Below are positions 25,993 through 34,322 of a DNA stretch of 54,500 nt, one piece after another (positions within the stretch are counted from its first letter, which is position 1; each line of letters opens with the position of its first letter). The translations under genes and the position numbers were made by a program. Source of the stretch: Thiohalobacter sp. (GTDB taxonomy: Bacteria; Pseudomonadota; Gammaproteobacteria; Thiohalobacterales; Thiohalobacteraceae). The notes below the pieces were generated by a model. That model searched no databases and was not told the origin of the DNA. It was given only the letters and a program-made list of their open reading frames with translations. Location of the stretch: positions 1 through 54,500 of the forward strand of contig NZ_JALTON010000031.1 of NCBI RefSeq assembly GCF_027000115.1, read 5' to 3'.

Positions 25993-27822
25993 ATGATGTT
26001 TCGCCCCCGAGCCCTGCCCCTGGCCCTGAGCCTTTGCTGCACCATCAGCCTGCCTGCGCTGGCCGACGAGATGGCACCGGTTGTCGTCACCGCCACCCGC
26101 ACCGCCCAGACCGCCGACCAGACCCTGGCCTCGATCACCGTCATCACGCGCGCCGACATCGAACGCCTGCAGGCCCGGTCGGTGGAGGAACTGCTGTCCG
26201 GCCTGGCCGGCGTGACCCTGGCCAACAACGGCGGCCGTGGCAAGCAGACCTCGCTGTTCCTGCGCGGCACCAACTCCAGCCATGTCCTGTTCCTCATCGA
26301 CGGCATCCGTGTCGGTTCGGCAACCACCGGTGCGGCGGCCTTCCAGGACTTCCCGGTGGACCAGATCGATCGCATCGAAATCGTGCGCGGCCCGCGCTCG
26401 GCGCTGTACGGCTCGGAGGCCATCGGCGGCGTGATCCAGATCTTCACCCGCAAGGGCGGCGGGGACACGCGGCTGCGTCTCGATGCAGGGACTGGCACGC
26501 ACAACACTCGGCTGTTGAGCGGCGGCGTCAGCGGCGGCGGCGACCGTCACTGGTACAACCTGCAGCTCTCCGGAGAAGACACCGACGGCTTCAATGCCTG
26601 CACCGGCTCCTCCACTGCCTTCGCCGGCTGCTTCACCGAGGAACCGGACGACGACGGCTATCGCAACCTCTCCCTGTCGCTGCGCGCCGGCACCCGCTTC
26701 GACAATGGGGCGAGCCTGGACCTGAGCCTGCTGCGCGCCGACACCGAGGTCGAATACGACGGCAGCTTCCAGAACGAGACCGACGGGCTGCAGCAGGTGC
26801 TGGGCGCCAGCCTCGAACTGCCGCTGGGCGAGACGCGGCTGGGCTTGCGTGTCGGCCAGAGCCGCGACGAGGCCGACAACTTCAAGGACGGCAGCGCCGC
26901 CTCCCGCTTCGACACCCGCCGCAACAGCGCCGGCATCCAGATCGACACACCGCTCGGTGCAGCGGGCCTGGTCACCTTCGGCGGCGACTGGTACGACGAC
27001 CGGGTATCCTCGACCACGGCCTACGACCGCTCCAGCCGTGACAACAAGGCCCTGTTCGCCCAGTACCTCGGCAACTTCGGTCGCTTCGACCTGGAGGCCG
27101 CCCTGCGCCGTGACGACAACGAGCAGTTCGGCGGCCACACCACCGGCAGCCTGGCGGTCGGCCACGACCTGGGCGAGCGGCTGCGGCTGACCGCGAGCTA
27201 CGGCACCGCCTTCAAGGCGCCCACCTTCAACGACCTCTACTTCCCGGGCTTCAGCAACCCGAACCTGCAGCCGGAAACCTCGAAGAGCCTGGAGTTCGGC
27301 CTCTCGGGGCTGGCCGGCAGCCTGCGCTGGGCTGCCCAGATCTACGAAACCCGTATCAACGACCTGATCGCCTTCGACAGCAGCTTCGTTCCGCAGAACA
27401 TCAGCAAGGCGCGCATCCGCGGTCTGGAACTGACACTGGCCGGCCGCATCGGTGGATGGGACGCCCGCGCCAACGCCGGCTTCATGGACCCGGAACATCG
27501 CGGCGACGACGCCAACCGGGGCAACCAGCTCACCCGACGCGCCAGACGCTCGCTGCGCATCGATCTCGACCGCGAATTCGGCGCAATCCAGTTCGGCGGC
27601 ACCCTGCGCGCGGAGAGCCGGCGCTATGACGACCTCGCCAACACCCGCGCCATCGGCGGCTACGCCACTGTCGATCTGCGCCTGGACTGGCAGCCGGCAC
27701 GCGACTGGACCCTGGGACTGCGCGCCGCCAACCTGTTCGACCGCGACTACGAGCTGGTCAGCTACTACCCGCAGGACGGCCGCAACTTCATGCTCACCCT
27801 GCGCTATCGTCCGGAGGGCTGA
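25993..27822 (+). CDS. btuB: TonB-dependent cobalamin receptor BtuB
   Basis: Outer-membrane barrel that imports vitamin B12 using TonB energy. The 609 aa precursor has a signal peptide ending PALA (residue 24), a TonB box near 27-35 (MAPVVVTAT), the plug domain (LFLRGTNSSHVLFLIDGIRV, RIEIVRGPRSALYGSEAIGG), a 22-strand barrel region, and the C-terminal LRYRPEG. Riboswitch control and adjacency to tonB and the adenosyltransferase support B12 as the ligand. Two tandem ATGs at 25993 and 25996 leave the start uncertain by one codon. Confidence 0.95.
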   Translation: MMFRPRALPLALSLCCTISLPALADEMAPVVVTATRTAQTADQTLASITVITRADIERLQARSVEELLSGLAGVTLANNGGRGKQTSLFLRGTNSSHVLFLIDGIRVGSATTGAAAFQDFPVDQIDRIEIVRGPRSALYGSEAIGGVIQIFTRKGGGDTRLRLDAGTGTHNTRLLSGGVSGGGDRHWYNLQLSGEDTDGFNACTGSSTAFAGCFTEEPDDDGYRNLSLSLRAGTRFDNGASLDLSLLRADTEVEYDGSFQNETDGLQQVLGASLELPLGETRLGLRVGQSRDEADNFKDGSAASRFDTRRNSAGIQIDTPLGAAGLVTFGGDWYDDRVSSTTAYDRSSRDNKALFAQYLGNFGRFDLEAALRRDDNEQFGGHTTGSLAVGHDLGERLRLTASYGTAFKAPTFNDLYFPGFSNPNLQPETSKSLEFGLSGLAGSLRWAAQIYETRINDLIAFDSSFVPQNISKARIRGLELTLAGRIGGWDARANAGFMDPEHRGDDANRGNQLTRRARRSLRIDLDREFGAIQFGGTLRAESRRYDDLANTRAIGGYATVDLRLDWQPARDWTLGLRAANLFDRDYELVSYYPQDGRNFMLTLRYRPEG

Positions 27823-27828
27823 TCGGGC

Positions 27829-28530
27829 ATGTCGTCCGGTGTCGTACAGCCCCTCACCGATGGCCGCCCGCTGGCGGCCATGCTGCTCGCCTCGGTGCTG
27901 ATCCATGCGGTACTGCTTGCAGCCTGGGGGCCATCGACACCGCCTGCCGCACCGCAGGCATCGGCCCTCTCGGTACGGCTGCAGGCCGGTACCACAGCCA
28001 GCGCACAGGCGGCCGCTGAGACACCGCAAGCCTCCACAGCCGTGAAAACGGAGGTGGCCGAACGGCACGCGGTCCGGACCCGACCCGCCGTACCGGCAGC
28101 GACCCCCCGGGAGGCCGTGCGCCCGTCGGCACCGCCCGCGCCGCATATCGTCGAAGTGGAACCCGCCACAGCGTCGCTTCCCCGGGCCGGGACTGCCGAC
28201 GCAGCCGCCACGCCGCCCGAGGCCCGCGCAGAGGCCATGGCCGCCAGCCGCATCCTCGCCGACATCCGCCTCGCCCTGGCCCGTCACTTCCGCTATCCGC
28301 CGCTGGCGCGCCGGCTCGGCTGGGAGGGCGACGTGGTCCTCGGCTTCCGTCTCCATGCCGACGGGCGAATCGACGACATCCGCATCACCCGGCCCTCGGG
28401 GCACCGCCTGCTCGACCGCTCGGCGCGCGAGGCCCTCGGCCGGGTGCAGCGGGTGAGGCTGGCCGCCGGGCTCATCGACGGCAGCCGGGTGCTGGAACTG
28501 CCGGTACAATACCGGCTGACGGACAGCTGA
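27829..28530 (+). CDS. tonB: TonB-family energy transducer
   Basis: A 233 aa protein: membrane anchor (about 16-33, LAAMLLASVLIHAVLLAAW, with the conserved His), an Ala/Pro/Thr periplasmic linker, and a TonB C-terminal domain (about 142-233) with YPPLARRLGWEGDVVLGF and the SGHRLLDRSA segment. It starts six bases after btuB, so it is probably a dedicated transducer for B12 uptake, although exbB/exbD are not in the window. Confidence 0.88.
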   Translation: MSSGVVQPLTDGRPLAAMLLASVLIHAVLLAAWGPSTPPAAPQASALSVRLQAGTTASAQAAAETPQASTAVKTEVAERHAVRTRPAVPAATPREAVRPSAPPAPHIVEVEPATASLPRAGTADAAATPPEARAEAMAASRILADIRLALARHFRYPPLARRLGWEGDVVLGFRLHADGRIDDIRITRPSGHRLLDRSAREALGRVQRVRLAAGLIDGSRVLELPVQYRLTDS

Positions 28531-28542
28531 GGCAGGAGAGAC

Positions 28543-29091
28543 ATGGGCCACCGCCTGTCGAAGATCTACACCCGCACCGGCGACGCCGGCAGTACCGGTC
28601 TCGGTGACGGCAACCGCGTGGACAAGGACCACCCGCGGGTCGAGGCCTTCGGCACGGTCGACGAGCTGAACAGCCAGATCGGCTTGCTGCTGACCGAGAT
28701 CGACCCGGCCAGCGAGGTCGCAGGCGATCTCACCGCCATCCAGCACGACCTGTTCGATCTCGGCGGCGAGCTGTCCATCCCGGATCATCGCAGTATGGAA
28801 GCGAAACAGGTGGAACACCTGGAAGCCCGACTCGACGCGCTGAATGCCGATCTGCCCTACCTGAAGGAATTCATCCTCCCCGGCGGCTGCCGGGCCGCGG
28901 CACTGGCCCATGTCGCGCGCACCGTCTGCCGCCGTGCCGAGCGCCGGCTGTTCAGCCTGTCACGCGACGAGACCCTCAACCCCGCGGCGCTGCAGTATCT
29001 CAACCGCCTGTCCGACTACCTGTTCGTGCTGGCCCGCCACCTGAACCGGGCCACCGGCCGCGACGACGTGCTCTGGGACCGCAGCCGCTGA
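28543..29091 (+). CDS. pduO: PduO-type ATP:cob(I)alamin adenosyltransferase
   Basis: Makes adenosylcobalamin from imported cobalamin. The 182 aa protein has the N-terminal ATP-binding signature IYTRTGDAGSTGLGDGNRV, the central RTVCRRAER and the C-terminal LNRLSDYLFVLAR, all diagnostic of the PduO family. It starts 12 bases after tonB, giving a riboswitch-btuB-tonB-pduO operon that couples import to coenzyme formation. Confidence 0.94.
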   Translation: MGHRLSKIYTRTGDAGSTGLGDGNRVDKDHPRVEAFGTVDELNSQIGLLLTEIDPASEVAGDLTAIQHDLFDLGGELSIPDHRSMEAKQVEHLEARLDALNADLPYLKEFILPGGCRAAALAHVARTVCRRAERRLFSLSRDETLNPAALQYLNRLSDYLFVLARHLNRATGRDDVLWDRSR

Positions 29092-29112
29092 CGCCGCCCC
29101 GCGGCCCCTCAT

Positions 29113-29146
29113 GTAGCCCGGATGCAGCGCAAGCGGAATCCGGGAA
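29113..29146. repeat. Partial GTAGCCCGGATG repeat
   Basis: GTAGCCCGGATGCAGCGC, then AAGCGGAATCCGGGAA, matches the left half of the complete copies at 45339-45421 and 48632-48716. The mirrored right half is missing. It lies in the 103 bp between the convergent pduO and btuF genes. Confidence 0.65.
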
Positions 29147-29194
29147 CCCCTGCGGATGCCCGCCTTCGTGTTCCATTCGGAACCGGGACCTGAC

Positions 29195-30070
29195 TCATTC
29201 CCCGCGCGCCGCGTCCAGGCGCGCGCACAGCCGCGCCGCCCCCTCCGCCAGCCGCGGGCCGGCGCGCTGCAGCAGGTCCGCCGGCAGGCTGTAGAGATGG
29301 CCCTTCGCCACCGCCGGCAGTTCCGGCCAGGCGGCCCACGCCGCCAGCCAGGCCGGCCGTTCGGCGCCCAGACCACTGGCCAGGATCACCTCAGGCCGCC
29401 GCGCCAGGACCGCCTCGGTGCTCACCGACAGTGCCAGCCGGTCGACGTCGGCGAACAGGTTGTGGCCGCCGCAGAGTGCGATGACCTCGGTGAGGATGTG
29501 CGGTCCGCCCAGTGTCATCAGCGGCCGGTCCCAGATCTGGTAGAAGACACGCAGCGGGCGGACACCGGCATGGCGCACGCGCAGGGCCTCGATGCGGGAC
29601 TCGAAGGTCCGGGCCGCAACCTCTGCCTCCGCCGTGGTATGCGCGAGCCGGCCGAGGGCGCGCAGGGTACGGGGGATGTCGGCCAGTCGCCGGGGCTCGG
29701 TGACATACACGGCAACGCCGAGCGCACGCAGCCGGTCGAGATCGGCGCCGCGCGCGCCGCTGCCCCAGGCCACCACCAGATCCGGCGCCAGCAGCGCGAT
29801 GCGTTCGACATCCAGCGCGCCCAGGGTACCGATGCGGGGGAGCCGCGCCACCGCCGGCGGATGATCGCTGGCCAGGTCCACGGCCACCACCCGCGCGCCG
29901 GCGCCCGCCGCGAACAGCAGTTCGGTGGCGCTGGGGGCGGTGCTGACGATGCGCGCGGCGGGCGCCGCGAGACGCACCGGATTCCCGGTGTCGTCGGTGA
30001 CCGCCACGACCGCGACCGCGAGCCGGCAGGTCAGGGCCAGCAGGCCGAAGGCATACAGCAGAAATTTCAT
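29195..30070 (-). CDS. btuF: Periplasmic cobalamin-binding protein BtuF
   Basis: Class III substrate-binding protein for the BtuCD transporter. The 291 aa precursor has a signal peptide (MKFLLYAFGLLALTCRLAVA) and the typical two-lobed pattern RIVSTAPSATELLFAAGAG, RIGTLGALDVERIALLAPDLVVAW and GGHNLFADV. It is convergent with the btuB operon and separate from btuCD. No riboswitch is visible in its short upstream region (about 99 bp shared with the divergent oxidoreductase gene). Confidence 0.9.
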   Translation of the reverse strand: MKFLLYAFGLLALTCRLAVAVVAVTDDTGNPVRLAAPAARIVSTAPSATELLFAAGAGARVVAVDLASDHPPAVARLPRIGTLGALDVERIALLAPDLVVAWGSGARGADLDRLRALGVAVYVTEPRRLADIPRTLRALGRLAHTTAEAEVAARTFESRIEALRVRHAGVRPLRVFYQIWDRPLMTLGGPHILTEVIALCGGHNLFADVDRLALSVSTEAVLARRPEVILASGLGAERPAWLAAWAAWPELPAVAKGHLYSLPADLLQRAGPRLAEGAARLCARLDAARGE

Positions 30071-30169
30071 GCCCGCAGTCTACCGGAAGCGCCGCCGGCC
30101 GACGCTGACAGCCCGCGCCCGGGCGGGTATCCTTGGCCGCCCGTCCGCAACCAGCCGCTGGAGATCTGC

Positions 30170-30937
30170 ATGAAATCCCCCGTCGTGGTCATAGGCATCG
30201 GAGAACTGGGCGCCGTGTTCGCGCGCGGCCTGCTGCGCACCGGCCATCCGGTCTTCCCCGTCACCCGCGAGACCGACATGGCACTGGAATCGGCCAGTCT
30301 CCCCGACCCGGAGCTGGTGCTGCTGGCGGTGGCGGAAAAGGACCTGCATCCGACGTTGGAGGGCATCCCCGCGCCCTGGCGCGAACGGCTGGTGCTGCTG
30401 CAGAACGAACTGTTGCCGCGCGACTGGGAACGCCATGGCATCGAACAGCCCACGGTGATCTCGGTCTGGTTCGAGAAGAAGAAGGGCATGGACTCGAAGG
30501 TGCTGCTGCCCTCGCCCGCCTGCGGTCCCGCGGCCGAAACCCTGCACGCCGCGCTGGCGAGCATCGACATCCCGGTCCGCGTCCTCGACGACAGGGAGGC
30601 CCTGCTGTTCGAACTGGTGGTGAAGAATGTCTACATCCTCACCACCAACATCGCCGGCCTCGAGGTCGGCGGCACCGTGAGCAGCCTGTGGCGGGACCAT
30701 CAGAACCTCGCCCGCGCCGTTGCCGCTGATGTCATCGCCATCCAGGCGCACCTCACCGGCCGCGACTTCGACACCGAGGCGCTGATCCGGGGCATGCTCG
30801 CCGCCTTCGAGGGCGATCCCGATCACGGCTGCATGGGCCGCTCGGCGCCGGCACGCCTGCAGCGCGCACTCGCCCTGGCCGACGAGGCCGGCCTCGAGGT
30901 GCCCACCCTGCGCCGCATCGCCGCCGCGCATCCCTGA
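30170..30937 (+). CDS. Ketopantoate-reductase-like NAD(P)-binding protein
   Basis: A 255 aa protein with an N-terminal Rossmann motif GIGELGAVFARGLL (about 9-22) and a helical C-terminal domain (about 140-250) with VVKNVYILTTNIAG and GRSAPARLQRA, resembling ketopantoate reductase/6-phosphogluconate dehydrogenase folds. The catalytic Lys could be that in VVKN. GGAG precedes the ATG at suitable spacing. Its substrate is unknown; lying next to btuF does not define it. Confidence 0.65.
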   Translation: MKSPVVVIGIGELGAVFARGLLRTGHPVFPVTRETDMALESASLPDPELVLLAVAEKDLHPTLEGIPAPWRERLVLLQNELLPRDWERHGIEQPTVISVWFEKKKGMDSKVLLPSPACGPAAETLHAALASIDIPVRVLDDREALLFELVVKNVYILTTNIAGLEVGGTVSSLWRDHQNLARAVAADVIAIQAHLTGRDFDTEALIRGMLAAFEGDPDHGCMGRSAPARLQRALALADEAGLEVPTLRRIAAAHP

Positions 30938-31027
30938 GTCATCGCGGCCCATCTTCAGAGAGTGCCGCGCACATCCCCGGGCATTCAGGGTCAGGGGCGC
31001 CGCAACGCCTTGCCGGTGCCGTGATCC

Positions 31028-31612
31028 TCAGGGCCTTCGGCCATGGAAGATCAGCATCGGCGGCCTTTCGCCGTCGGCCTCGATGCGGGTCAGACCGGCG
31101 CTCGGGACCTTGATGCGAAACAGGCTGGGGGCGGGCGCTTCGAGCAGATGCACGAGCGCAGCGCGGATGACGCCGGCATGCCCCACCACCAGCGCCCGTC
31201 GGCCGGCGTGGCGTTGCAGGCAGTCGTCGAGACCGGCCGCGATGCGGGCCAGAAACTCCGCCACCGGCTCGGCACCGGGTGGGCGGTGGGCAACGGGATC
31301 GGCATAGAAGCGCGACAGGGCCTGGGCGTCCTCCGCCCGCAACTCGGCCGCGGTGCGGCCTTCCCAGGCACCGAAGCCGATCTCCCGGAAGCGGTGCTCG
31401 ATCTCCAGCGGCAGGCCACGTTCCCTGGCCAGCGCCTCGGCAAAGGCACGGCAGCGGACAAGCGGTGAACTGACCAGGACATCCCAGTCCTCGCCGGCGA
31501 CGGCGCCACGCATCTCCGCCCAGCCGCGCTCGCTGAGCGGATCGTCGATCTGGCCGCGGTAGCGGGGGCCGCCCACGGGCTCGCCATGGCGAAGCAGGTC
31601 GAGACGGGTCAT
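31028..31612 (-). CDS. cobC: Histidine phosphatase, alpha-ribazole phosphatase-like
   Basis: A 194 aa phosphoglycerate-mutase-fold phosphatase with the catalytic LLRHGEP (His9), SPLVRCRAFAEAL, and the second His in VVGHAGVIRAAL. CobC dephosphorylates alpha-ribazole-5-phosphate or adenosylcobalamin phosphate in B12 nucleotide-loop assembly. Assignment is supported by the B12 context and length, but general histidine phosphatases look alike. It starts five bases after the ampE stop; ampE belongs to a family related to the CobD/CbiB corrin amidation proteins. Confidence 0.75.
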   Translation of the reverse strand: MTRLDLLRHGEPVGGPRYRGQIDDPLSERGWAEMRGAVAGEDWDVLVSSPLVRCRAFAEALARERGLPLEIEHRFREIGFGAWEGRTAAELRAEDAQALSRFYADPVAHRPPGAEPVAEFLARIAAGLDDCLQRHAGRRALVVGHAGVIRAALVHLLEAPAPSLFRIKVPSAGLTRIEADGERPPMLIFHGRRP

Positions 31613-31617
31613 GGCAT

Positions 31618-32490
31618 TCAGGCGATCAGACCAGCCAGTACCAGCAGGGCTATCACGAACACCCACACGAACAGGGCGCGCCCGACCAGCCCGGAGACGG
31701 ACTCCAGCAGTCGTGCCTGGGCATCGGGATCGCGGTGCGGGCCGGGGTCGTTGAGGGCACCGCGGCCGACACCGGCGAGGATGGCATCCGAGGCCAGCGA
31801 CCCCGATCCCGCCGTATCGGCATGGTGACGCCAGCGGGTCAGCGCGCCCTCGAAGTCGCCGGACAGGGCGTAGGAGAGGGCGGTCAGCCGGGCCGGAATC
31901 CAGTCCAGCACAGCCAGCAACTGCAGGATGGCCTGCGCAAACAGCGGGTCGCCATCCTGCGCCTCGCGCAGCCTGAGTTCCTGCGCAGCCCGGTAGAGCA
32001 CGGCGCCCAGCGGCCCCAGCAGCGCAAACCAGAACAGGACACCGAAGATACGCCGGTTGGCCTCGGCCAGCAGTTCGCCGGTCACCTGATCGATGCGGGC
32101 GTCGGGCTCCGGCACCAGCGGCAGGGCCAGGCTCTCGTCGGCGAAGCGGGCAAAGGTCAGGTCGTCACCGGAGGCCGCGGCATCGGCCAGGGCACGGATG
32201 TCCACGAACAGGTCGCGCGGCCCCAGGCAGACAACCAGCACCAGCACACCAAAGATCAGCCCGCCCAGCCCCCAAAGGGCGTCGTCCAGCCAGGCCTGCA
32301 GCAGGGCGACGACCAGCAGCGGCCCGGCCAGCACCAGCAGCAACTCGCCCCGGCCGGCCACGGGTGCCTCGGCGAGGCGGCTGCGCAGCCAGAGCACGTA
32401 GTCGTGGAAATGTTCATAGCGGCGCCAGTGCCGGACCCGGTCGTACAGCCGTTCCAGGCCCAGGCCGAGCAGAATGGAAATGAGCGTCAT
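31618..32490 (-). CDS. ampE: AmpE-family membrane protein
   Basis: Inner-membrane protein of 290 aa linked to AmpD and beta-lactamase/murein-recycling signalling in enterobacteria. The N-terminal MTLISILLGLGLERLYD and the segment VLDWIPARLTALSYALSGDFEGAL match E. coli AmpE in order and position, and four hydrophobic segments are visible. The family is distantly related to CbiB. It lies 42 bp downstream of ampD on the same strand, the ordinary ampDE arrangement. No beta-lactamase or ampR is seen here. Confidence 0.88.
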   Translation of the reverse strand: MTLISILLGLGLERLYDRVRHWRRYEHFHDYVLWLRSRLAEAPVAGRGELLLVLAGPLLVVALLQAWLDDALWGLGGLIFGVLVLVVCLGPRDLFVDIRALADAAASGDDLTFARFADESLALPLVPEPDARIDQVTGELLAEANRRIFGVLFWFALLGPLGAVLYRAAQELRLREAQDGDPLFAQAILQLLAVLDWIPARLTALSYALSGDFEGALTRWRHHADTAGSGSLASDAILAGVGRGALNDPGPHRDPDAQARLLESVSGLVGRALFVWVFVIALLVLAGLIA

Positions 32491-32532
32491 GTGCTCCTCC
32501 TGCCGCCAAGCTAAGGACAGCCCCCGGGGGTG

Positions 32533-33093
32533 TCAAGCAAGGCCCTTTGCTGCCAGCAGCGCGGCCAGGCGTGGCCACTCGAAGGCCGGGCCGGGGTCGG
32601 TCTTGCGCCCGGGCGCGATGTCGCTGTGACCCACGACACGCCCGGCGGTGATGGCGGGATAGCGTTCGGCCAGCGCCGCGATCAGCTCGGCCAGCGCCCG
32701 GTATTGCACCGGCTCGTAGGCGATGTCGTCGGCACCCTCCAGCTCGATGCCCACCGAGAAGTCGTTGCAAGCGGTGCGCCCTTGGTGGCAGCTCTGGCCG
32801 GCGTGCCAGGCGCGTTCCCCGAAGGGAACGAACTGCACCAGGCTGCCGTCGCGGCGAATCAGCACATGGGCGGACACCCGGAGATGCGCGACCTGCGGAT
32901 AATACGGATGGGCGTCGGGGTCGAGCCGGTTGGTGAACAGCGCCTCGATGGCATCGCCGCCGAACTCGCCCGGCGGCAGGCTGATGCCGTGCACCACCAC
33001 CAGCGAGATGTCGGCCGGATCGGGGCGCGCGTCACGGTTCTCGCTGGGCACACGGCGCACCCCCTCCAGCCAGCCCCGGGCATCGATTCTCAC
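32533..33093 (-). CDS. ampD: 1,6-anhydro-N-acetylmuramyl-L-alanine amidase
   Basis: Cytoplasmic zinc amidase that strips the peptide from anhydro-muropeptides in murein recycling. The 186 aa protein has the AmpD zinc ligands H35, H156 and D166 (VVVHG; VGHSDIAPGRKTDPGP) and the catalytic Glu118 (GIELEG). It overlaps the stop of the thioredoxin-like gene by four bases. Its product, anhydro-MurNAc, is the substrate of AnmK, also encoded in this window. Confidence 0.95.
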   Translation of the reverse strand: MRIDARGWLEGVRRVPSENRDARPDPADISLVVVHGISLPPGEFGGDAIEALFTNRLDPDAHPYYPQVAHLRVSAHVLIRRDGSLVQFVPFGERAWHAGQSCHQGRTACNDFSVGIELEGADDIAYEPVQYRALAELIAALAERYPAITAGRVVGHSDIAPGRKTDPGPAFEWPRLAALLAAKGLA

Positions 33094-33428
33094 GGCGCCT
33101 CCCGCGGCGGCGCGGCCAGCAGTGCGGCGATGCCCCGATCGACGGCCGCGGGGGTGGCCTCCACCGCCAGCGGCCCCTGGTAACGGCCATCGACGTACAG
33201 GAACAGCGCGGGCAGGTGGAAGACCTCGAACTCGGCGGCGAGCCCCGGATCCAGCCCCGCATCGACCTCGAACAGTTGCAGGTCGCCGCGCCGCACCGCA
33301 CAGGCCTCCAGCAGCCGTTTCCAGTGCCGGCAGCTGCCGCAGGCCGCGGCGGAAAACAGCACCAGGGCCAGCCCTGTCGTGGCCTCCAGGGCGTGATGAA
33401 AGTCGAACTGGTCGAGTCTGCGAAACAT
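33090..33428 (-). CDS. Thioredoxin-like protein
   Basis: A 112 aa thioredoxin-fold protein with a CGSC active-site motif (30-33, AAACGSCRHWKRL) and the cis-Pro loop HLPALFLYVDG. It has no signal peptide, so it should act in the cytoplasm. It is the first gene of a compact leftward group with ampD, ampE and cobC. Its partner is unknown. Confidence 0.82.
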   Translation of the reverse strand: MFRRLDQFDFHHALEATTGLALVLFSAAACGSCRHWKRLLEACAVRRGDLQLFEVDAGLDPGLAAEFEVFHLPALFLYVDGRYQGPLAVEATPAAVDRGIAALLAAPPREAP

Positions 33429-33617
33429 GCCGCGCCGCTTGATTTCGGGGGTTGGCTCACGCGATCATGCACCGGCGGAGCCAATGGGCATCCTAGCAGC
33501 TTGCAGGTGTCCCCGCAGGGCGGCTGGCCGGAAACGTGAACCCCGCCGCATCCGTGTCCGACAACGGACCCTAGAATCCGTCGGCTGCAGGCCGACCCTC
33601 TTGCCCGAGGAAATCCA

Positions 33618-34292
33618 GTGAAGCGCATTCTGCCGTTCATCCTTCTCGTCGCCGCCCTCGGCGGTGCCTGGCAGGTTCAGGCGGAGACCCGTTACGTCTC
33701 CGACCGGCTCGAAATCCCCATGCGCTCCGGCAAGAGCACCCAGCACCGCATCCTGCGCATGGTGCCCTCCGGCACGCCGCTGGAGGTGCTGGAGGTGGAC
33801 AAGGAAAACGGCTGGACGCGGGTACGCACGCCCAGCGGGGCGGAAGGCTGGGTGCTGACCCGGCTGCTGATGGACATCCCTGCCGCCCGCGACCGGCTGG
33901 CGCGCGCCGAGAAACGGCTGGCCGAGCTGGAACTTCGCGACCGTCAGCGGACCCAGAACCTCACCGCAGCCGAAAAGGAGAAGGCCGGGCTGCAGGCGGA
34001 ACTGGAGAAGCTCCGCGAGGAGAACCGCAGTCTGGCCCAGCAGCTAGCCGAAATCCGCCGCACCGCCTCCAGCGCGCTCGCCATCGACGCCGAGAACAAG
34101 GAACTCAAGAGCCGGCTGATGCAGATGGAGCGCGAACAGCAGACCCTCGCCCAGGAAAACGAGACCCTGCGGGACCGCACCGCCCGCGACTGGTTCATGG
34201 TGGGTGCCGGCGTGGTGGTACTGGGCATCCTCATCGGCCTGATCCTTCCCCGCCTGCGCATCCGCCGCAAGTCGAGCTGGGGCGATCTCTGA
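33618..34292 (+). CDS. SH3-domain protein with coiled coil and C-terminal membrane helix
   Basis: A 224 aa protein of the YgiM/TIGR04211 type. Order: signal peptide (MKRILPFILLVAALGGAWQV), bacterial SH3 domain (about 24-90, RYVSDRLEIPMRSGKSTQHR, then GWTRVRTPSGAEGWVLTRLL), a long coiled coil (about 95-185) and one C-terminal membrane helix (about 193-213) with a basic tail. The SH3 and coiled coil would lie in the periplasm, perhaps contacting murein. Function is unknown. Confidence 0.85.
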   Translation: MKRILPFILLVAALGGAWQVQAETRYVSDRLEIPMRSGKSTQHRILRMVPSGTPLEVLEVDKENGWTRVRTPSGAEGWVLTRLLMDIPAARDRLARAEKRLAELELRDRQRTQNLTAAEKEKAGLQAELEKLREENRSLAQQLAEIRRTASSALAIDAENKELKSRLMQMEREQQTLAQENETLRDRTARDWFMVGAGVVVLGILIGLILPRLRIRRKSSWGDL

Positions 34293-34322
34293 CAAGCCGC
34301 CTGCAGCGCCCGGCCTGCACCC

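Noticed and set aside
25501-28911. A minus-strand open frame that continues from the 150 aa unknown gene to 28911, antisense to btuB, tonB and pduO
   Set aside because: It is antisense to three well-recognised genes and a riboswitch, its translation is low-complexity Gly/Ala/Val/Arg-rich, and stop-free antisense frames are expected at this GC content. Only the last 150 residues, with a good ribosome site, are kept.
31618-32490. CobD/CbiB cobalamin synthesis protein instead of AmpE
   Set aside because: The B12 neighbourhood made this attractive, but the N-terminus and the VLDWIPARLTALSYAL segment follow AmpE, and ampD is directly upstream.
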